This document shows positions 42,523 to 51,275 of a DNA stretch of 64,000 bases, piece by piece (the first letter of the stretch is position 1; each line of letters starts with the position of its first letter). Source of the DNA: Splendidivirga corallicola (GTDB lineage Bacteria; Bacteroidota; Bacteroidia; Cytophagales; Cyclobacteriaceae). The stretch is from contig JAUJEA010000015.1 of NCBI GenBank assembly GCA_030442035.1, positions 62,001 through 126,000 on the forward strand. Reading direction: 5' to 3'. The notes beneath the pieces are model-generated. The model searched no databases. It had not been told where the DNA came from and saw nothing but the letters and a program-made list of their open reading frames with translations. A program made the translations under genes and the position numbers.

Positions 42523-42555
42523 CGCGTTTCAGATTATTTTTCAGAAACGCGTTTG
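42519..42555 (-). repeat. paired AAACGCGTTT palindromes / strong hairpin after tuf
   Basis: The arms CAAACGCGTTTC (42519-42530) and GAAACGCGTTTG (42544-42555) form a 12-bp perfect inverted repeat with a 13-base spacer, 30 bases past the tuf stop. Each arm itself contains the 10-bp palindrome AAACGCGTTT, the two copies being 25 bases apart. It could be a terminator or processing hairpin for tuf, though no U-tract follows. It could also be a tandem operator, because it overlaps the -33 element of the next promoter. Confidence 0.7.
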
Positions 42556-42585
42556 GTATAAGGATTTATTTACTTTGATTGGTTC

Positions 42586-43773
42586 TTAGTCCAAGATTTC
42601 AGTAACCTGTCCTGCACCTACAGTTCTACCACCTTCTCTGATCGCAAATCTCAATCCTTTCTCCATTGCTACTTTGTTGATCAAAGTAACTTCAATGGTG
42701 ATGTTATCACCAGGCATTACCATCTCAACATTCTCAGGTAGCATGATCTCACCTGTTACATCAGTTGTTCTTAAGTAGAACTGAGGTCTGTACTTGTTAA
42801 AGAAAGGTGTGTGTCTACCTCCTTCTTCTTTAGACAATACGTAAACTTCAGCTTTGAATTTAGAGTGAGGTGTTACGGAACCTGGCTTACAGATTACCAT
42901 TCCTCTTTTAATCTCTGTTTTCTCAATACCTCTCAAAAGCAAACCAACATTATCACCAGCTTCTCCTCTGTCAAGAATCTTTCTGAACATCTCAACACCA
43001 GTAACTGTTGATTTAAGGTTTTCAGCTCCCATTCCCAAAATATCAACAGGATCGCCAGAGTTAATAACCCCTCTTTCAATTCTTCCAGTAGCCACAGTAC
43101 CTCTACCAGTAATAGAGAATACATCTTCTACAGGCATCAGGAAGTCTTTGTCGATCAATCTCTCAGGAAGAGGGATATAGTTATCAACAGCTTCCATAAG
43201 CTCCATGATCTTCTCAACCCATTGAGGCTCTCCATTCAATCCACCAAGAGCAGAACCCTGAACAACAGGAATGTTGTCACCATCAAATTCGTAGAAGCTT
43301 AGAAGTTCACGAACTTCCATTTCAACTAGCTCTAATAATTCCGGATCATCAACCAAGTCGACTTTGTTCATGAAAACAACCAAAGCAGGTACACCAACCT
43401 GACGAGCTAAAAGGATGTGCTCTCTTGTTTGAGGCATAGGACCGTCAGTTGCAGCCACTACCAAAATAGCTCCGTCCATTTGCGCAGCACCAGTAACCAT
43501 GTTCTTTACATAGTCGGCGTGACCAGGACAGTCAACGTGAGCATAGTGTCTGTTATCAGTTTGATATTCAACGTGAGCAGTATTAATTGTAATACCTCTT
43601 TCTTTTTCTTCAGGTGCATTATCAATAGAAGAGAAATCTCTTACTTCTGATAATCCTTTATCTGACAATACTTTTGTAATAGCGGCAGTTAAAGTCGTCT
43701 TACCGTGGTCAACGTGACCAATTGTACCAATATTAACATGTGGTTTAGAACGGTCAAAGGTTTCTTTAGCCAT
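42586..43773 (-). CDS. tuf: elongation factor Tu
   Basis: This 395-residue EF-Tu has [15 protein letters not shown] (residues 19-33), switch [25 protein letters not shown] and NKVDLVD. Domains 2 and 3 contain [15 protein letters not shown] and the C-terminal [26 protein letters not shown] end (here [10 protein letters not shown]). It carries aminoacyl-tRNA to the ribosome. It is the last gene of the tRNA-Tyr-Gly-Thr-tuf unit, 87 bases after tRNA-Thr. A second tuf copy, common elsewhere, is not next to fusA here. Confidence 0.99.
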   Translation of the reverse strand: MAKETFDRSKPHVNIGTIGHVDHGKTTLTAAITKVLSDKGLSEVRDFSSIDNAPEEKERGITINTAHVEYQTDNRHYAHVDCPGHADYVKNMVTGAAQMDGAILVVAATDGPMPQTREHILLARQVGVPALVVFMNKVDLVDDPELLELVEMEVRELLSFYEFDGDNIPVVQGSALGGLNGEPQWVEKIMELMEAVDNYIPLPERLIDKDFLMPVEDVFSITGRGTVATGRIERGVINSGDPVDILGMGAENLKSTVTGVEMFRKILDRGEAGDNVGLLLRGIEKTEIKRGMVICKPGSVTPHSKFKAEVYVLSKEEGGRHTPFFNKYRPQFYLRTTDVTGEIMLPENVEMVMPGDNITIEVTLINKVAMEKGLRFAIREGGRTVGAGQVTEILD

Positions 43774-43860
43774 GTTTGAAAATCCTCAATTTAGTTAAAA
43801 TTTATTTTTTTCTTGTTTTAAGTTTGAATCACCAATCCCAAGGATCAGAAAGAACTTTAG

Positions 43861-43932
43861 AGCCAATGACGGGATTTGAACCCGTGACCCCTTCCTTACC
43901 AAGGAAGTACTCTACCCCTGAGCTACATCGGC
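43861..43932 (-). tRNA. tRNA-Thr (GGT)
   Basis: This 72-base cloverleaf has acceptor GCCGATG/CATTGGC with one G-T pair, anticodon stem CTTCC/GGAAG and loop TTGGTAA (anticodon GGT), T-loop GTTCAAATC, and discriminator T. No CCA end is encoded. It is the third tRNA before tuf. Confidence 0.96.
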
Positions 43933-43983
43933 ATACAGAGTGAGTTAGGTGTGAGTTTGAGTGTGTTTAAATAAAACATCACA

Positions 43984-44001
43984 CGTCAGCTCACACTGAC
44001 G
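43984..44001 (-). repeat. hairpin and GTGAG-type repeats in the tRNA-Gly/tRNA-Thr spacer
   Basis: CGTCAG and CTGACG pair around a 6-base loop. The rest of the 82-base spacer is unusually rich in GTGAG/GTGTG on one side and CACAC on the other. It may be an RNA-processing signal between the two tRNAs; this is inference. Confidence 0.4.
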
Positions 44002-44014
44002 CACACTCAGAAAG

Positions 44015-44087
44015 AGCGGGAGACGAGGTTCGAACTCGCGACCTACAGCTTGGAAGGCTGTCGCTCTACCAACTGAGCTACTCCCGC
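44015..44087 (-). tRNA. tRNA-Gly (TCC)
   Basis: This 73-base cloverleaf has acceptor GCGGGAG/CTCCCGC, D-arm GCTCAGTTGGTAGAGC, anticodon loop CTTCCAA (anticodon TCC), T-loop GTTCGAACC, and discriminator T. No CCA end is encoded. It is the second tRNA of the tuf unit. Confidence 0.97.
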
Positions 44088-44135
44088 TTATTTTCTATAA
44101 AAATAAGTCATTACCTCATAATAAACAATGAGGTG

Positions 44136-44218
44136 TGGGGGGAGCAGGATTCGAACCTGCGAAGTCATAAGACAACGGATTTACAGTCCGTCCCAGTTGG
44201 CCGCTTTGGTATCCCCCC
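44136..44218 (-). tRNA. tRNA-Tyr (GTA)
   Basis: This 83-base class II tRNA has acceptor GGGGGGA/TCCCCCC, anticodon stem ACGGA/TCCGT with loop CTGTAAA (anticodon GTA), a long variable arm, T-arm GCAGG/CCTGC, and discriminator A. No CCA end is encoded. It is the first gene of the tRNA-Tyr-Gly-Thr-tuf unit. Confidence 0.97.
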
Positions 44219-44288
44219 TGGAATCATTTTCAAGAACTTTTCCTATTTAATTGGACAGTCTTTTAGTGCCCCTTGGAAATAGGAAGTG

Positions 44289-44319
44289 CAAAAATATACG
44301 CTTTTTTATTTTATTCAAA
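44289..44319 (-). promoter_or_regulatory. promoter of the tRNA-Tyr-Gly-Thr-tuf unit
   Basis: On the minus strand TTTG (44316-44319), exactly 19 bases, then TATTTTTG (44289-44296). It lies about 70 bases before the tRNA-Tyr 5' end and has a T/A-rich flank, as expected for a strong promoter of stable RNA. Confidence 0.75.
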
Positions 44320-44389
44320 TTTTTGAAAAAAAAAGATGAAATATTTTTTCCAGTTGAAATTAGGACATAAAATTGATGATTTCGAGGCT

Positions 44390-44428
44390 GTCAAGGATTA
44401 TCAAAAACTGAAGTTTTTGATGATTGAC
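44390..44428. repeat. long imperfect hairpin downstream of the M1 gene
   Basis: ATCAAAAACT and AGTTTTTGAT (44400-44421) pair perfectly. GTCAA/TTGAC (44390-44394, 44424-44428) extends the stem after an internal loop. It starts 27 bases past the M1 peptidase stop on the minus strand. No clear U-tract follows on either strand, so terminator function is uncertain. Confidence 0.4.
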
Positions 44429-44454
44429 TTCTTACGAATTGTCAAGAGAATTTA

Positions 44455-47031
44455 CTAATCCAAACTGTCATAATATTCCTTTATTTCCTGGTCTGTCTCC
44501 AATTGTTTTATCTCCTTTTTAATCTGTAGCAATTCTTCAGTTTCGGGGAGTAAATGAAGTGCTTGAAAAGCAGCCAGTCTTATGTAGTCTTCTTCATTTG
44601 ATATAGCCAATTCACGAAGTATTTTTATTCCCTTCTCCTGTGTGTCAGTAGGAGCATCAATGATAAAGCCTCCATAATACTGAAGCAAGTAAAACAGGTC
44701 TTCTTTTTTCGCCGATTGAAGCCTGGTCTCAAACCAATCGTGCTTGTGGTATAAGTTCTCTGACAAAAAATGCTCAGCAACCGCCACGGCTATATTGATA
44801 TTCTGCTCCTGAGCAAAGGATTCCACAATCTCATCTTTATCTGTGGCATCACTTTGGACATAAGCATACAATGCAGAACCAGCAACGGAATAAGAGCTAT
44901 CTTTCATGCTTTCTTTAAACAAATCTTTGTATTGATTAATGTCAAAGCTTGATAAAGTATTAATTGCTGCGGCTCTCACTAAAGCTTTTTGGTCATGCTT
45001 TGCTAAATGCTCTATTTTTTCTTCTGCGTTCCGCAGTTGTGTGCCTTCATAATCTTCCAAGGCCTCCAATGCAAGTTCTCTTATTGCCCAATGATTATCA
45101 GACAAAGCATCTATATAAACTTCTATCACCTCGTCATAGAATGTAAGACTGTCATAGGTGGCATCAATTGCTAAATTATCCAGTGCCCTGTACCGAGCCA
45201 GGAGCTGATCGCTATTATAATATTGGTACAGGCTTTCCTCAAAAGATTTTTCATGCTCAATTTCACCTAACAATTGTTGATCTCCGTCGAATAAAACAAA
45301 GCGCGGTTCCTCTTCCAATTCAAATTCAAATTGCTCGTATGAATTTTCAATAACGATAGGATATCTTTTTATCTCATCTTTGATCAGGATATCAACAAAC
45401 AATGGAAGTTTATAAACAGGATATTTCTCGATATCCTGATGTTGCCAAACTTTCATTTTCAACATTCCTGAGTCATATTCATGTTGCACTTCCAGCTGAG
45501 GATGTCCTGATGATAAAAACCATTGAGAAAAAAACCAATTCAGATCTTCTCCGGTAATCTCTTCAAAGGCCAAACGCAAATCATGTATTTCAACAGATTT
45601 GTATTCGTTCTCCTTTAAATAGTGATTTAGAGCGGTGAAGAATGCATCATCACCGACATACTTTCGAAGCATGTGCAACACACGTCCTCCCTTTGAATAA
45701 GAATGGCTATCAAACATATCATCCCTATTATCATAATAAAATCGGATCAGATCTTTTTGTTCATCCTCTGATTCCTCCAAATACTCTAGTTGTTCAAGAT
45801 AACCATGGTAATCGGCCTCCTCTTCACCATATTTATGCTCATACCATAAATACTCACCATAATTGGCAAATGCCTCATTTAATGGAAGATTCGACCAAGA
45901 CTCGCATGTGACTAAATTTCCAAACCATTGATGAATCAATTCGTGAGCGATGATATCCTCCCAATTATAATCCAATAGCTCTCTGTTATTGACCTGTAGA
46001 TCCTCCATAAAAACCGATGCAGTTGTATTCTCCATAGCTCCTGAAACATAATCCCTAACAACGATCTGTGAATACTTTGGCCAAGGGAAATCATAGTTTA
46101 GTTTCTCGGAAAAGAAACTCATCATTTCGGGAGTAGCTCCAAAGATAGCACGTGCGTGCTCCTCATATTCAGGTTCTACATAATAATTCACTTCCAGATC
46201 TTTCCACGTATCCTGAACTACTTTGAAATTACCTATAGCCATCATAAATAAGTATGGAGCGTGAGGTTGATCCAATTTCCAGTAATCTGTCCTAGTATCA
46301 TCTTCATTTATCAAAGAGTATATTAAGGATCCATTGGATAACGTCAGGTATTCTTTCCTGACCGTTATGAAAATTTCCTGAGTGGATCTTTCATTCGGAG
46401 CATCAATTGTAGGAAACCAACAGGAACTGGACTCCGTTTCACCCTGTGTCCATATTTGTTGTGGTTTGGTTTTATCCACACCATTGGGATTGATAAAAAA
46501 CAGGCCCTTGTCTGACGTAATGGCTTCTCCTCCCGAAGTTTTAAGCTCATTTGGTTTAGCTGTATATTGAATCTCTAAAAATAAATGCTCACCTTTTTTA
46601 TATTCTCTGTCTAATTCAATGGTAATTTTAAGGCCATTGTATTCATTCTCTAAATTCTTCTTCTCCATTCCGTTTACCAATGCAATATTGTGAAGATCAA
46701 ATCCCTTTGCATCCAACGTCAGATGGTCCTGAGGGTAGAAATAAGGACTCAGCTCCAAGGTGGCGGTACCCAATAAATGCTGCTTGTTCCAGTCGAAGCT
46801 CACTTCAAGTTTGGTATGGATCAGATCAAATTCTCTTGATCTTGATTTCCTGTAGTTTACAAAAGGACCAAGTGTAACTTTGGCTGAATCTTCATCAATT
46901 GAAGTATCTGCTACCTCTTCAACTGGCAAGGGTGTTTGTTCTGGTTTTGGATTATTTTCAACGGCTTTGCATCCGGCTATTAAAAAAAAGAATATGAGAA
47001 TCTTGATTTTTGGAGGAATACTGGTATCCAT
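44455..47031 (-). CDS. M1 family aminopeptidase, lipoprotein
   Basis: This 858-residue protein starts MDTSIPPKIKILIFFFLIAGC, with a lipobox whose Cys is residue 21, so it is probably anchored to a membrane from the periplasmic side. Numbering from this start, the exopeptidase motif GAMEN is at 331-335, the zinc motif HELIH at 363-367 with Glu386 about 20 residues on (LPLNEAFANY). This is a complete M1 (gluzincin) site. The last 250 residues are helical and HEAT-like. The ATG at 47031 is preferred over an in-frame TTG at 47040. It should trim neutral or basic N-terminal residues from peptides. Confidence 0.92.
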   Translation of the reverse strand: MDTSIPPKIKILIFFFLIAGCKAVENNPKPEQTPLPVEEVADTSIDEDSAKVTLGPFVNYRKSRSREFDLIHTKLEVSFDWNKQHLLGTATLELSPYFYPQDHLTLDAKGFDLHNIALVNGMEKKNLENEYNGLKITIELDREYKKGEHLFLEIQYTAKPNELKTSGGEAITSDKGLFFINPNGVDKTKPQQIWTQGETESSSCWFPTIDAPNERSTQEIFITVRKEYLTLSNGSLIYSLINEDDTRTDYWKLDQPHAPYLFMMAIGNFKVVQDTWKDLEVNYYVEPEYEEHARAIFGATPEMMSFFSEKLNYDFPWPKYSQIVVRDYVSGAMENTTASVFMEDLQVNNRELLDYNWEDIIAHELIHQWFGNLVTCESWSNLPLNEAFANYGEYLWYEHKYGEEEADYHGYLEQLEYLEESEDEQKDLIRFYYDNRDDMFDSHSYSKGGRVLHMLRKYVGDDAFFTALNHYLKENEYKSVEIHDLRLAFEEITGEDLNWFFSQWFLSSGHPQLEVQHEYDSGMLKMKVWQHQDIEKYPVYKLPLFVDILIKDEIKRYPIVIENSYEQFEFELEEEPRFVLFDGDQQLLGEIEHEKSFEESLYQYYNSDQLLARYRALDNLAIDATYDSLTFYDEVIEVYIDALSDNHWAIRELALEALEDYEGTQLRNAEEKIEHLAKHDQKALVRAAAINTLSSFDINQYKDLFKESMKDSSYSVAGSALYAYVQSDATDKDEIVESFAQEQNINIAVAVAEHFLSENLYHKHDWFETRLQSAKKEDLFYLLQYYGGFIIDAPTDTQEKGIKILRELAISNEEDYIRLAAFQALHLLPETEELLQIKKEIKQLETDQEIKEYYDSLD

Positions 47032-47108
47032 GTAGTTCAATGATTTTGATAAAGTTGAAAATAATTTGGTACAAATTAAACTATATTTACGCTTTTAAAT
47101 ACTTTTAT

Positions 47109-47627
47109 ATGTATAGCGTTAAGGTAAAAAGTAATCCTAATCTGGATGAAGCACTTCAGCAATATGAAATCGATTTTAAAGAGGATCATATTTTCTTAAA
47201 CAACGAAATATATACCTGGGATATGATTCGGGTGAAGGAAAATAGCTTTCATATCCTGAAAGATAATCTATCGTACAGAGCGGAAATCATCAAAATTGAT
47301 TTTGAGCAAAAGCAATTCGAGGTGAAAGTCAATGGGAAGAAGTTTGAGGTAGCACTACAAGACAAGTTCGACATTTTGCTTGAAAAACTCGGAATGAATT
47401 CTATGGCTTCCGCCGCACTCAAAGAGATAAAAGCCCCAATGCCAGGATTAATTTTAGATATTAGAGTTAATGAGGGAGATGAGGTACAAAAGGGTGATGT
47501 GGTTATGATCCTGGAGGCCATGAAAATGGAAAATGTGATCAAGTCACCTGGTGATGGCATTGTAAAATCTGTCATGGTGGATAGGGGAGATAGTGTTGAA
47601 AAAAATAACGTGTTGATTGAATTTTAA
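47109..47627 (+). CDS. biotin carboxyl carrier protein (biotinyl-lipoyl domain)
   Basis: This 172-residue protein has a C-terminal biotinyl domain (about 105-172): IKAPMPGLILDIRVNEGDEVQKGDVVMILEAMKMENVIKSPGDGIVKSV. Lys139 in EAMKMEN is the biotinylated residue. The N-terminal 100 residues are not a standard AccB and resemble the linker of propionyl- or oxaloacetate-type carriers. I chose the ATG at 47109; a longer frame to 47010 overlaps the divergent M1 gene. The carrier would serve the carboxyltransferase at 4767-6356 or another one outside the window. Confidence 0.9.
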   Translation: MYSVKVKSNPNLDEALQQYEIDFKEDHIFLNNEIYTWDMIRVKENSFHILKDNLSYRAEIIKIDFEQKQFEVKVNGKKFEVALQDKFDILLEKLGMNSMASAALKEIKAPMPGLILDIRVNEGDEVQKGDVVMILEAMKMENVIKSPGDGIVKSVMVDRGDSVEKNNVLIEF

Positions 47628-47699
47628 AATAAGCCGGTTTTTGTCTGGATATATAAGTTTTTGTAATCCAATGAGAAAAGAGGCTTGACACAATTAATA

Positions 47700-47730
47700 T
47701 TTTAAACTAATAGAAAAGGAATTATATTTG
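47700..47730 (+). promoter_or_regulatory. candidate promoter of pyrH-frr
   Basis: TATATTTG (47723-47730) matches TAnnTTTG fully. The sequence 19 bases upstream is TTTT rather than TTTG. The leader would be about 95 bases. The 204-base spacer holds no gene that I can see. Confidence 0.4.
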
Positions 47731-47831
47731 TCATGTTGGACTCAATTTTATCCTGAAGAAACCATCAAAGATCGCAGTTCATAATTACTATTCAGGGTAC
47801 GGAAACAACATAGATTTAAGAAATATTTTTA

Positions 47832-48539
47832 ATGGAATACAAGAGAATTCTTCTTAAGCTCAGTGGTGAAGCTTTAATGGGTAACCAGCAATATGGCATT
47901 GATGCTAGCAGGTTGGAACAATATTCTTTGGAAATAAAGAAGGTTAAGGATTTAGGTATCGAAATTGCCATTGTTATTGGCGGAGGTAACATCTACAGAG
48001 GGGTACAAGCCGAAAGCTCTGGAATTGACAGGGTTCAAGGGGATTATATGGGCATGCTCGCTACCATGATCAACGCGATGGCCTTGCAAAGTGCACTCGA
48101 AAATCATGGTTTGTATACCAGGCTCATGTCTGGTATCAAAATGGAGCAAATCAGTGAACCGTTCATAAGGAGAAGAGCCATGAGACACCTTGAGAAGGGG
48201 CGAATCGTAATTTTCGGTGCGGGAATTGGAAATCCTTATTTTACCACAGATTCAACCGCGAGTTTAAGAGCGATAGAAATTGAGGCCGATGTTGTATTAA
48301 AAGGGACCCGGGTGGATGGTGTGTATTCCGCCGATCCTGAGAAGGATCCCAACGCAACAAGATTTTCGAAAATTTCATTCCAGGAGGCCTACCAAAAAGG
48401 ACTGAATATCATGGACATGACGGCCTTCACACTTTGCCAGGAAAATAATTTACCTATCAGGGTATTTGATATGAATAAACCGGGGAACCTTGCCAAGTTG
48501 GTCCAAGGAGAAGAAGTTGGTACGCTAATCAGTTCTTAA
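47832..48539 (+). CDS. pyrH: UMP kinase
   Basis: This 235-residue hexameric kinase of the amino-acid kinase fold makes UDP from UMP. It shows [15 protein letters not shown] (residues 3-17), [70 protein letters not shown]. These are the UMP- and ATP-binding regions. frr follows 15 bases later, and pyrH-frr is a common pair. Confidence 0.98.
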   Translation: MEYKRILLKLSGEALMGNQQYGIDASRLEQYSLEIKKVKDLGIEIAIVIGGGNIYRGVQAESSGIDRVQGDYMGMLATMINAMALQSALENHGLYTRLMSGIKMEQISEPFIRRRAMRHLEKGRIVIFGAGIGNPYFTTDSTASLRAIEIEADVVLKGTRVDGVYSADPEKDPNATRFSKISFQEAYQKGLNIMDMTAFTLCQENNLPIRVFDMNKPGNLAKLVQGEEVGTLISS

Positions 48540-48554
48540 TCAAAATTTATAAAA

Positions 48555-49115
48555 ATGGAAGATATTGAATTCTATTTAGAAGATGCGAAAGAACATATGG
48601 AAAAAGCTGTCCATCACACCCAGGTGGAGTTGCAAAAAATAAGGGCAGGAAAGGCGATGCCTAACATGCTGGATGGACTGAGCGTGGAGTATTATGGAAC
48701 TCCTACACCCATTGGCCAGGTAGCATCCATTAATACCCCTGATGCGAGAACAATCGTAATAAAACCTTGGGAAAAAGCCATTCTTTCCGATATAGAAAGA
48801 GTTATCATCAACAGTGATTTAGGGCTTAACCCTCAGAATGATGGAGAGTTAATCAGAATCAATATCCCTCCATTGTCGGAAGAAAGAAGAGTAATGCTTG
48901 TGAAGCACGCAAAGAGCGAAGCTGAGCATGGAAAGGTTAGCATCAGAAATATCAGAAAGGATGCCAACGATCATTTGAGAAAATTGCAGAAAGAGGGTGT
49001 TTCTGAAGACGACGTGAAAAAAGCTGAAGAAAGGGTTCAAAAATTAACAGATTCATTCTCTGCTCAGATCGACGGTTTGTTAGTGAAGAAAGAAGATGAG
49101 ATCATGACGGTATAG
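48555..49115 (+). CDS. frr: ribosome recycling factor
   Basis: This 186-residue factor mimics tRNA in shape and splits post-termination ribosomes with EF-G. It has the three-helix-bundle and hinge sequences ELQKIRAGKAMPNMLDGLSVEYYGTPTPIGQVASINTPDARTIVIKPWEKAI, SDLGLNPQNDGELIRINIPPLSEERR and KHAKSEAEHGKVSIRNIRKDAN. It ends exactly where the convergent nadD gene ends, with no room for a separate terminator. Confidence 0.98.
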   Translation: MEDIEFYLEDAKEHMEKAVHHTQVELQKIRAGKAMPNMLDGLSVEYYGTPTPIGQVASINTPDARTIVIKPWEKAILSDIERVIINSDLGLNPQNDGELIRINIPPLSEERRVMLVKHAKSEAEHGKVSIRNIRKDANDHLRKLQKEGVSEDDVKKAEERVQKLTDSFSAQIDGLLVKKEDEIMTV

Positions 49116-49688
49116 TCATAAAAACAAGTTGTGTGACTGAATATATGTCTCCACATCTTCATGGACCAAATACTTTATTGACCTGCCTTTTTTCACATTA
49201 TCTCTGATAAACGTTGCAGAAATATTTAATAATGGAGCATTCACAAAACGAACGTTTGGATGCTCTTTTAATTTTGAATGACCAGCGTCCGGTCTTGGAT
49301 AAACATACACTCCGAATTGCTCCAAAATAACTTGATGATTTTTCCATTTTGGAAAACTTGGTAGATTGTCTTCACCGATAATCAGTTTGAAATCATGTTG
49401 GGGATATTTATCTGATAAATAGGCCAATGTATCAACCGTATAGCTAGGTTTGGGCATTCCGAATTCGACATTGCAGGCTCTCAGATTATAGTTATCATTG
49501 ATAGCAGCCTCTACCATTTTCAAACGATCGAATTCATGCAACAAAGACCTGCTGCTTTTAAAAGGATTCTGAGGGGACACCACAAACCACACCTGTTTCA
49601 TATCTGTACTTTCAACCATAACATTGGCTATGATGAGATGACCCAGGTGAATCGGATTGAAAGACCCGAAGAAGAGACCTATTTTCAT
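49116..49688 (-). CDS. nadD: nicotinate-nucleotide adenylyltransferase
   Basis: This 190-residue nucleotidyltransferase makes deamido-NAD. It starts MKIGLFFGSFNPIHLGHLIIA at the ATG at 49688; a TTG eight codons upstream is not needed. The HxGH motif (His14, His17) and the C-terminal ISATFIRDNVKKGRSIKYLV (ISxTxxR) are present. It is cut off from the upstream gmk by a terminator, so a promoter should lie in the 109-base spacer. Confidence 0.93.
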   Translation of the reverse strand: MKIGLFFGSFNPIHLGHLIIANVMVESTDMKQVWFVVSPQNPFKSSRSLLHEFDRLKMVEAAINDNYNLRACNVEFGMPKPSYTVDTLAYLSDKYPQHDFKLIIGEDNLPSFPKWKNHQVILEQFGVYVYPRPDAGHSKLKEHPNVRFVNAPLLNISATFIRDNVKKGRSIKYLVHEDVETYIQSHNLFL

Positions 49689-49779
49689 TTGTGATTTTGT
49701 AATTGAAGACAACGATTACAAAGTAACTAAATAGAATTTAATTTATTAGGTATTTTAATTTTGGTAAGAGGTGAGCTAT

Positions 49780-49806
49780 CACAAAAAAGATTAGGACCTA
49801 ATCTTT
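49780..49806 (-). terminator. terminator overlapping the gmk stop codon
   Basis: The palindrome AAAGATTAGG-A-CCTAATCTTT (49786-49806) makes an 8-bp stem with a GGTCC loop on the minus strand, followed by six T residues. It overlaps the gmk stop codon (49798-49800). Confidence 0.7.
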
Positions 49807-50370
49807 GACAAAATCATCCACAAGCTTTTGTGCTTTTATTAGTGATTTCTCTAAATCTTCATTGACCAGTGTCACATCAAACTGATCTTCAAAGCCCATC
49901 TCAAATTTGGCTTTAAATAATCTTTGAGATATACTGCTGGAGGAATCTGTTTTCCTATCATGTAGTCTTTTTTCAAGAACTTCCATTGAAGGAACTTTTA
50001 CAAATATTGCAAGCGCTCGATCCTTGAAATATTTTTTCAATGAAAGCCCCCCTTTGACATCAACATCGAACAATACATGATTCCCATGATCCCAAATGCG
50101 TTTTATTTCAGATTTGAGTGTGCCATAAAAGTTACCTGGATACACTTCCTCCCATTCAATAAATTCATTATTGTCGATTTTCTCTTTAAAATCGGTAGGA
50201 GTTAAAAAATAATAATCTTTACCATTTTCCTCACTTCTGCCTCTTTTATCTCTGGTACAAGCAGAGATTGAAAAATCAAGATTTGAATTGGTTTTTAAAA
50301 GATGCTTTACAATAGTTGTTTTACCTGAACCCGAAGGAGCGGAAAAAATAATAACCTTCCCTGATTGCAT
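49798..50370 (-). CDS. gmk: guanylate kinase
   Basis: This 190-residue enzyme phosphorylates GMP to GDP. The P-loop APSGSGKTT is at 11-19. The GMP-binding region has [22 protein letters not shown] and [21 protein letters not shown]. The lid contains [17 protein letters not shown]. It starts 6 bases after the anti-sigma factor gene, so it is very probably transcribed with the sigma factor. Confidence 0.96.
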   Translation of the reverse strand: MQSGKVIIFSAPSGSGKTTIVKHLLKTNSNLDFSISACTRDKRGRSEENGKDYYFLTPTDFKEKIDNNEFIEWEEVYPGNFYGTLKSEIKRIWDHGNHVLFDVDVKGGLSLKKYFKDRALAIFVKVPSMEVLEKRLHDRKTDSSSSISQRLFKAKFEMGFEDQFDVTLVNEDLEKSLIKAQKLVDDFVKD

Positions 50371-50376
50371 ACTACG

Positions 50377-50670
50377 TTAAATAGTGTTGTTGTTAATTTT
50401 GAGTTTGATACTATCAACTAAATCAACTGGAGCAGGTTTGTTATTTAGTTTAGTTTGTAAAACTTCTTTGATAGCGACATCGAGATGATATTTTTTATAG
50501 CAAGGCATGCAATGTTGGATTTGCAGCTCGAAACTCTTTTTTTGCTCTTCCGTGGCCTCACCATCCATCATTAATTCAAGAATTTCAAAGCAATTTGCCT
50601 TATCAGGGCATTGCATATTGCGTAAGAATTTAAGCTTACTTTTTAGCCAAACGCCAGAAAACTTTCCCAT
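50377..50670 (-). CDS. putative anti-sigma factor with degenerate zinc motif
   Basis: This 97-residue protein is encoded 20 bases after an ECF sigma factor gene, as expected for its anti-sigma factor. CPDKANCFEILELMMDGEATEEQKKSFELQIQHCMPCYKKYHLD resembles a zinc anti-sigma (ZAS) domain with the CxxC. The usual H-x3-C spacing is not met: the residue four before the first Cys of CMPC is Gln, and a His sits next to that Cys. There is no membrane segment, so it would be cytoplasmic. An internal ATG at 50616 is also possible. Binding partner and signal are inferred. Confidence 0.7.
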   Translation of the reverse strand: MGKFSGVWLKSKLKFLRNMQCPDKANCFEILELMMDGEATEEQKKSFELQIQHCMPCYKKYHLDVAIKEVLQTKLNNKPAPVDLVDSIKLKINNNTI

Positions 50671-50690
50671 ACTTCAGATTTTAATCAATT

Positions 50691-51269
50691 TTATTTATAT
50701 CCCATTGAACTTGCGTATATCTTCAATTTGTCCTTCAATAAATTCCTTGCCCTGTGTAATCTTGAACGAACTGTACCAATCGGAATATCCAAAATTTTGG
50801 CCATTTCCTCATAGGTAAATCCCTCTAAATCACACAAAATAATTACTGTCCTAAAGTCAACTGCCAAGGCATTCAAAGCATTAGATACTTCATCGCCTAT
50901 CATATGCTGGATGGTCTCGACTCTTAGATCAGTAGTAATCGTTGGATCAACATCCTCAGAGTTATAATACGTCTCAACTTCATTATAATCGACTTTAGAA
51001 GGTTGTTTACTCTTCTTTCTGAAGTCGTTAATAAAGCTGTTTTTTAGTATTCGAAACAACCAAGCCTTAGCATTAGTTCCTTGTTCAAAGGAATCTATAA
51101 ATCTGTAGGCCTTAAGGTAAGTCTCTTGTACCAAATCCTTCGCATCATCCTCTTCAAATGTTAAACGGTAGGCAAAATTATACATAGAATCAATATGAGG
51201 TAAAAACTCCTGCTCAAAGACATTTACCTTTTGCTTCTCAGTATAATTCTGTCGGACTTTGTCAGACAT
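50691..51269 (-). CDS. ECF-type RNA polymerase sigma factor
   Basis: This 192-residue sigma factor starts MSDKVRQNYTEKQKVNVFEQEFLPHIDSMYNFAYRLTFEEDDAKDLVQETYLKAYRFIDSFEQGTNAKAWLFRILKNSFIND (region 2, including the DLVQETYLKA core-binding motif and the -10-binding WLFRI). Region 4 is LNALAVDFRTVIILCDLEGFTYEEMAKILDIPIGTVRSRLHRARNLLK. The ATG at 51269 is preferred over a TTG at 51275. It is followed by the putative anti-sigma factor and gmk. Its regulon is unknown. Confidence 0.93.
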   Translation of the reverse strand: MSDKVRQNYTEKQKVNVFEQEFLPHIDSMYNFAYRLTFEEDDAKDLVQETYLKAYRFIDSFEQGTNAKAWLFRILKNSFINDFRKKSKQPSKVDYNEVETYYNSEDVDPTITTDLRVETIQHMIGDEVSNALNALAVDFRTVIILCDLEGFTYEEMAKILDIPIGTVRSRLHRARNLLKDKLKIYASSMGYK

Positions 51270-51275
51270 ACGCAA

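Noticed and set aside
47010..47108. N-terminal extension of the biotin carrier
   Set aside because: It would overlap the M1 gene start, and its residues (MEEYWYPCSSMILIKLK) have no pattern. The ATG at 47109 fits better.
47682..47710. TTGACA-N17-TAATAG, an E. coli-like sigma-70 promoter before pyrH
   Set aside because: Bacteroidota housekeeping sigma uses TTTG/TAnnTTTG elements; a perfect TATATTTG is just downstream. The match is probably chance.
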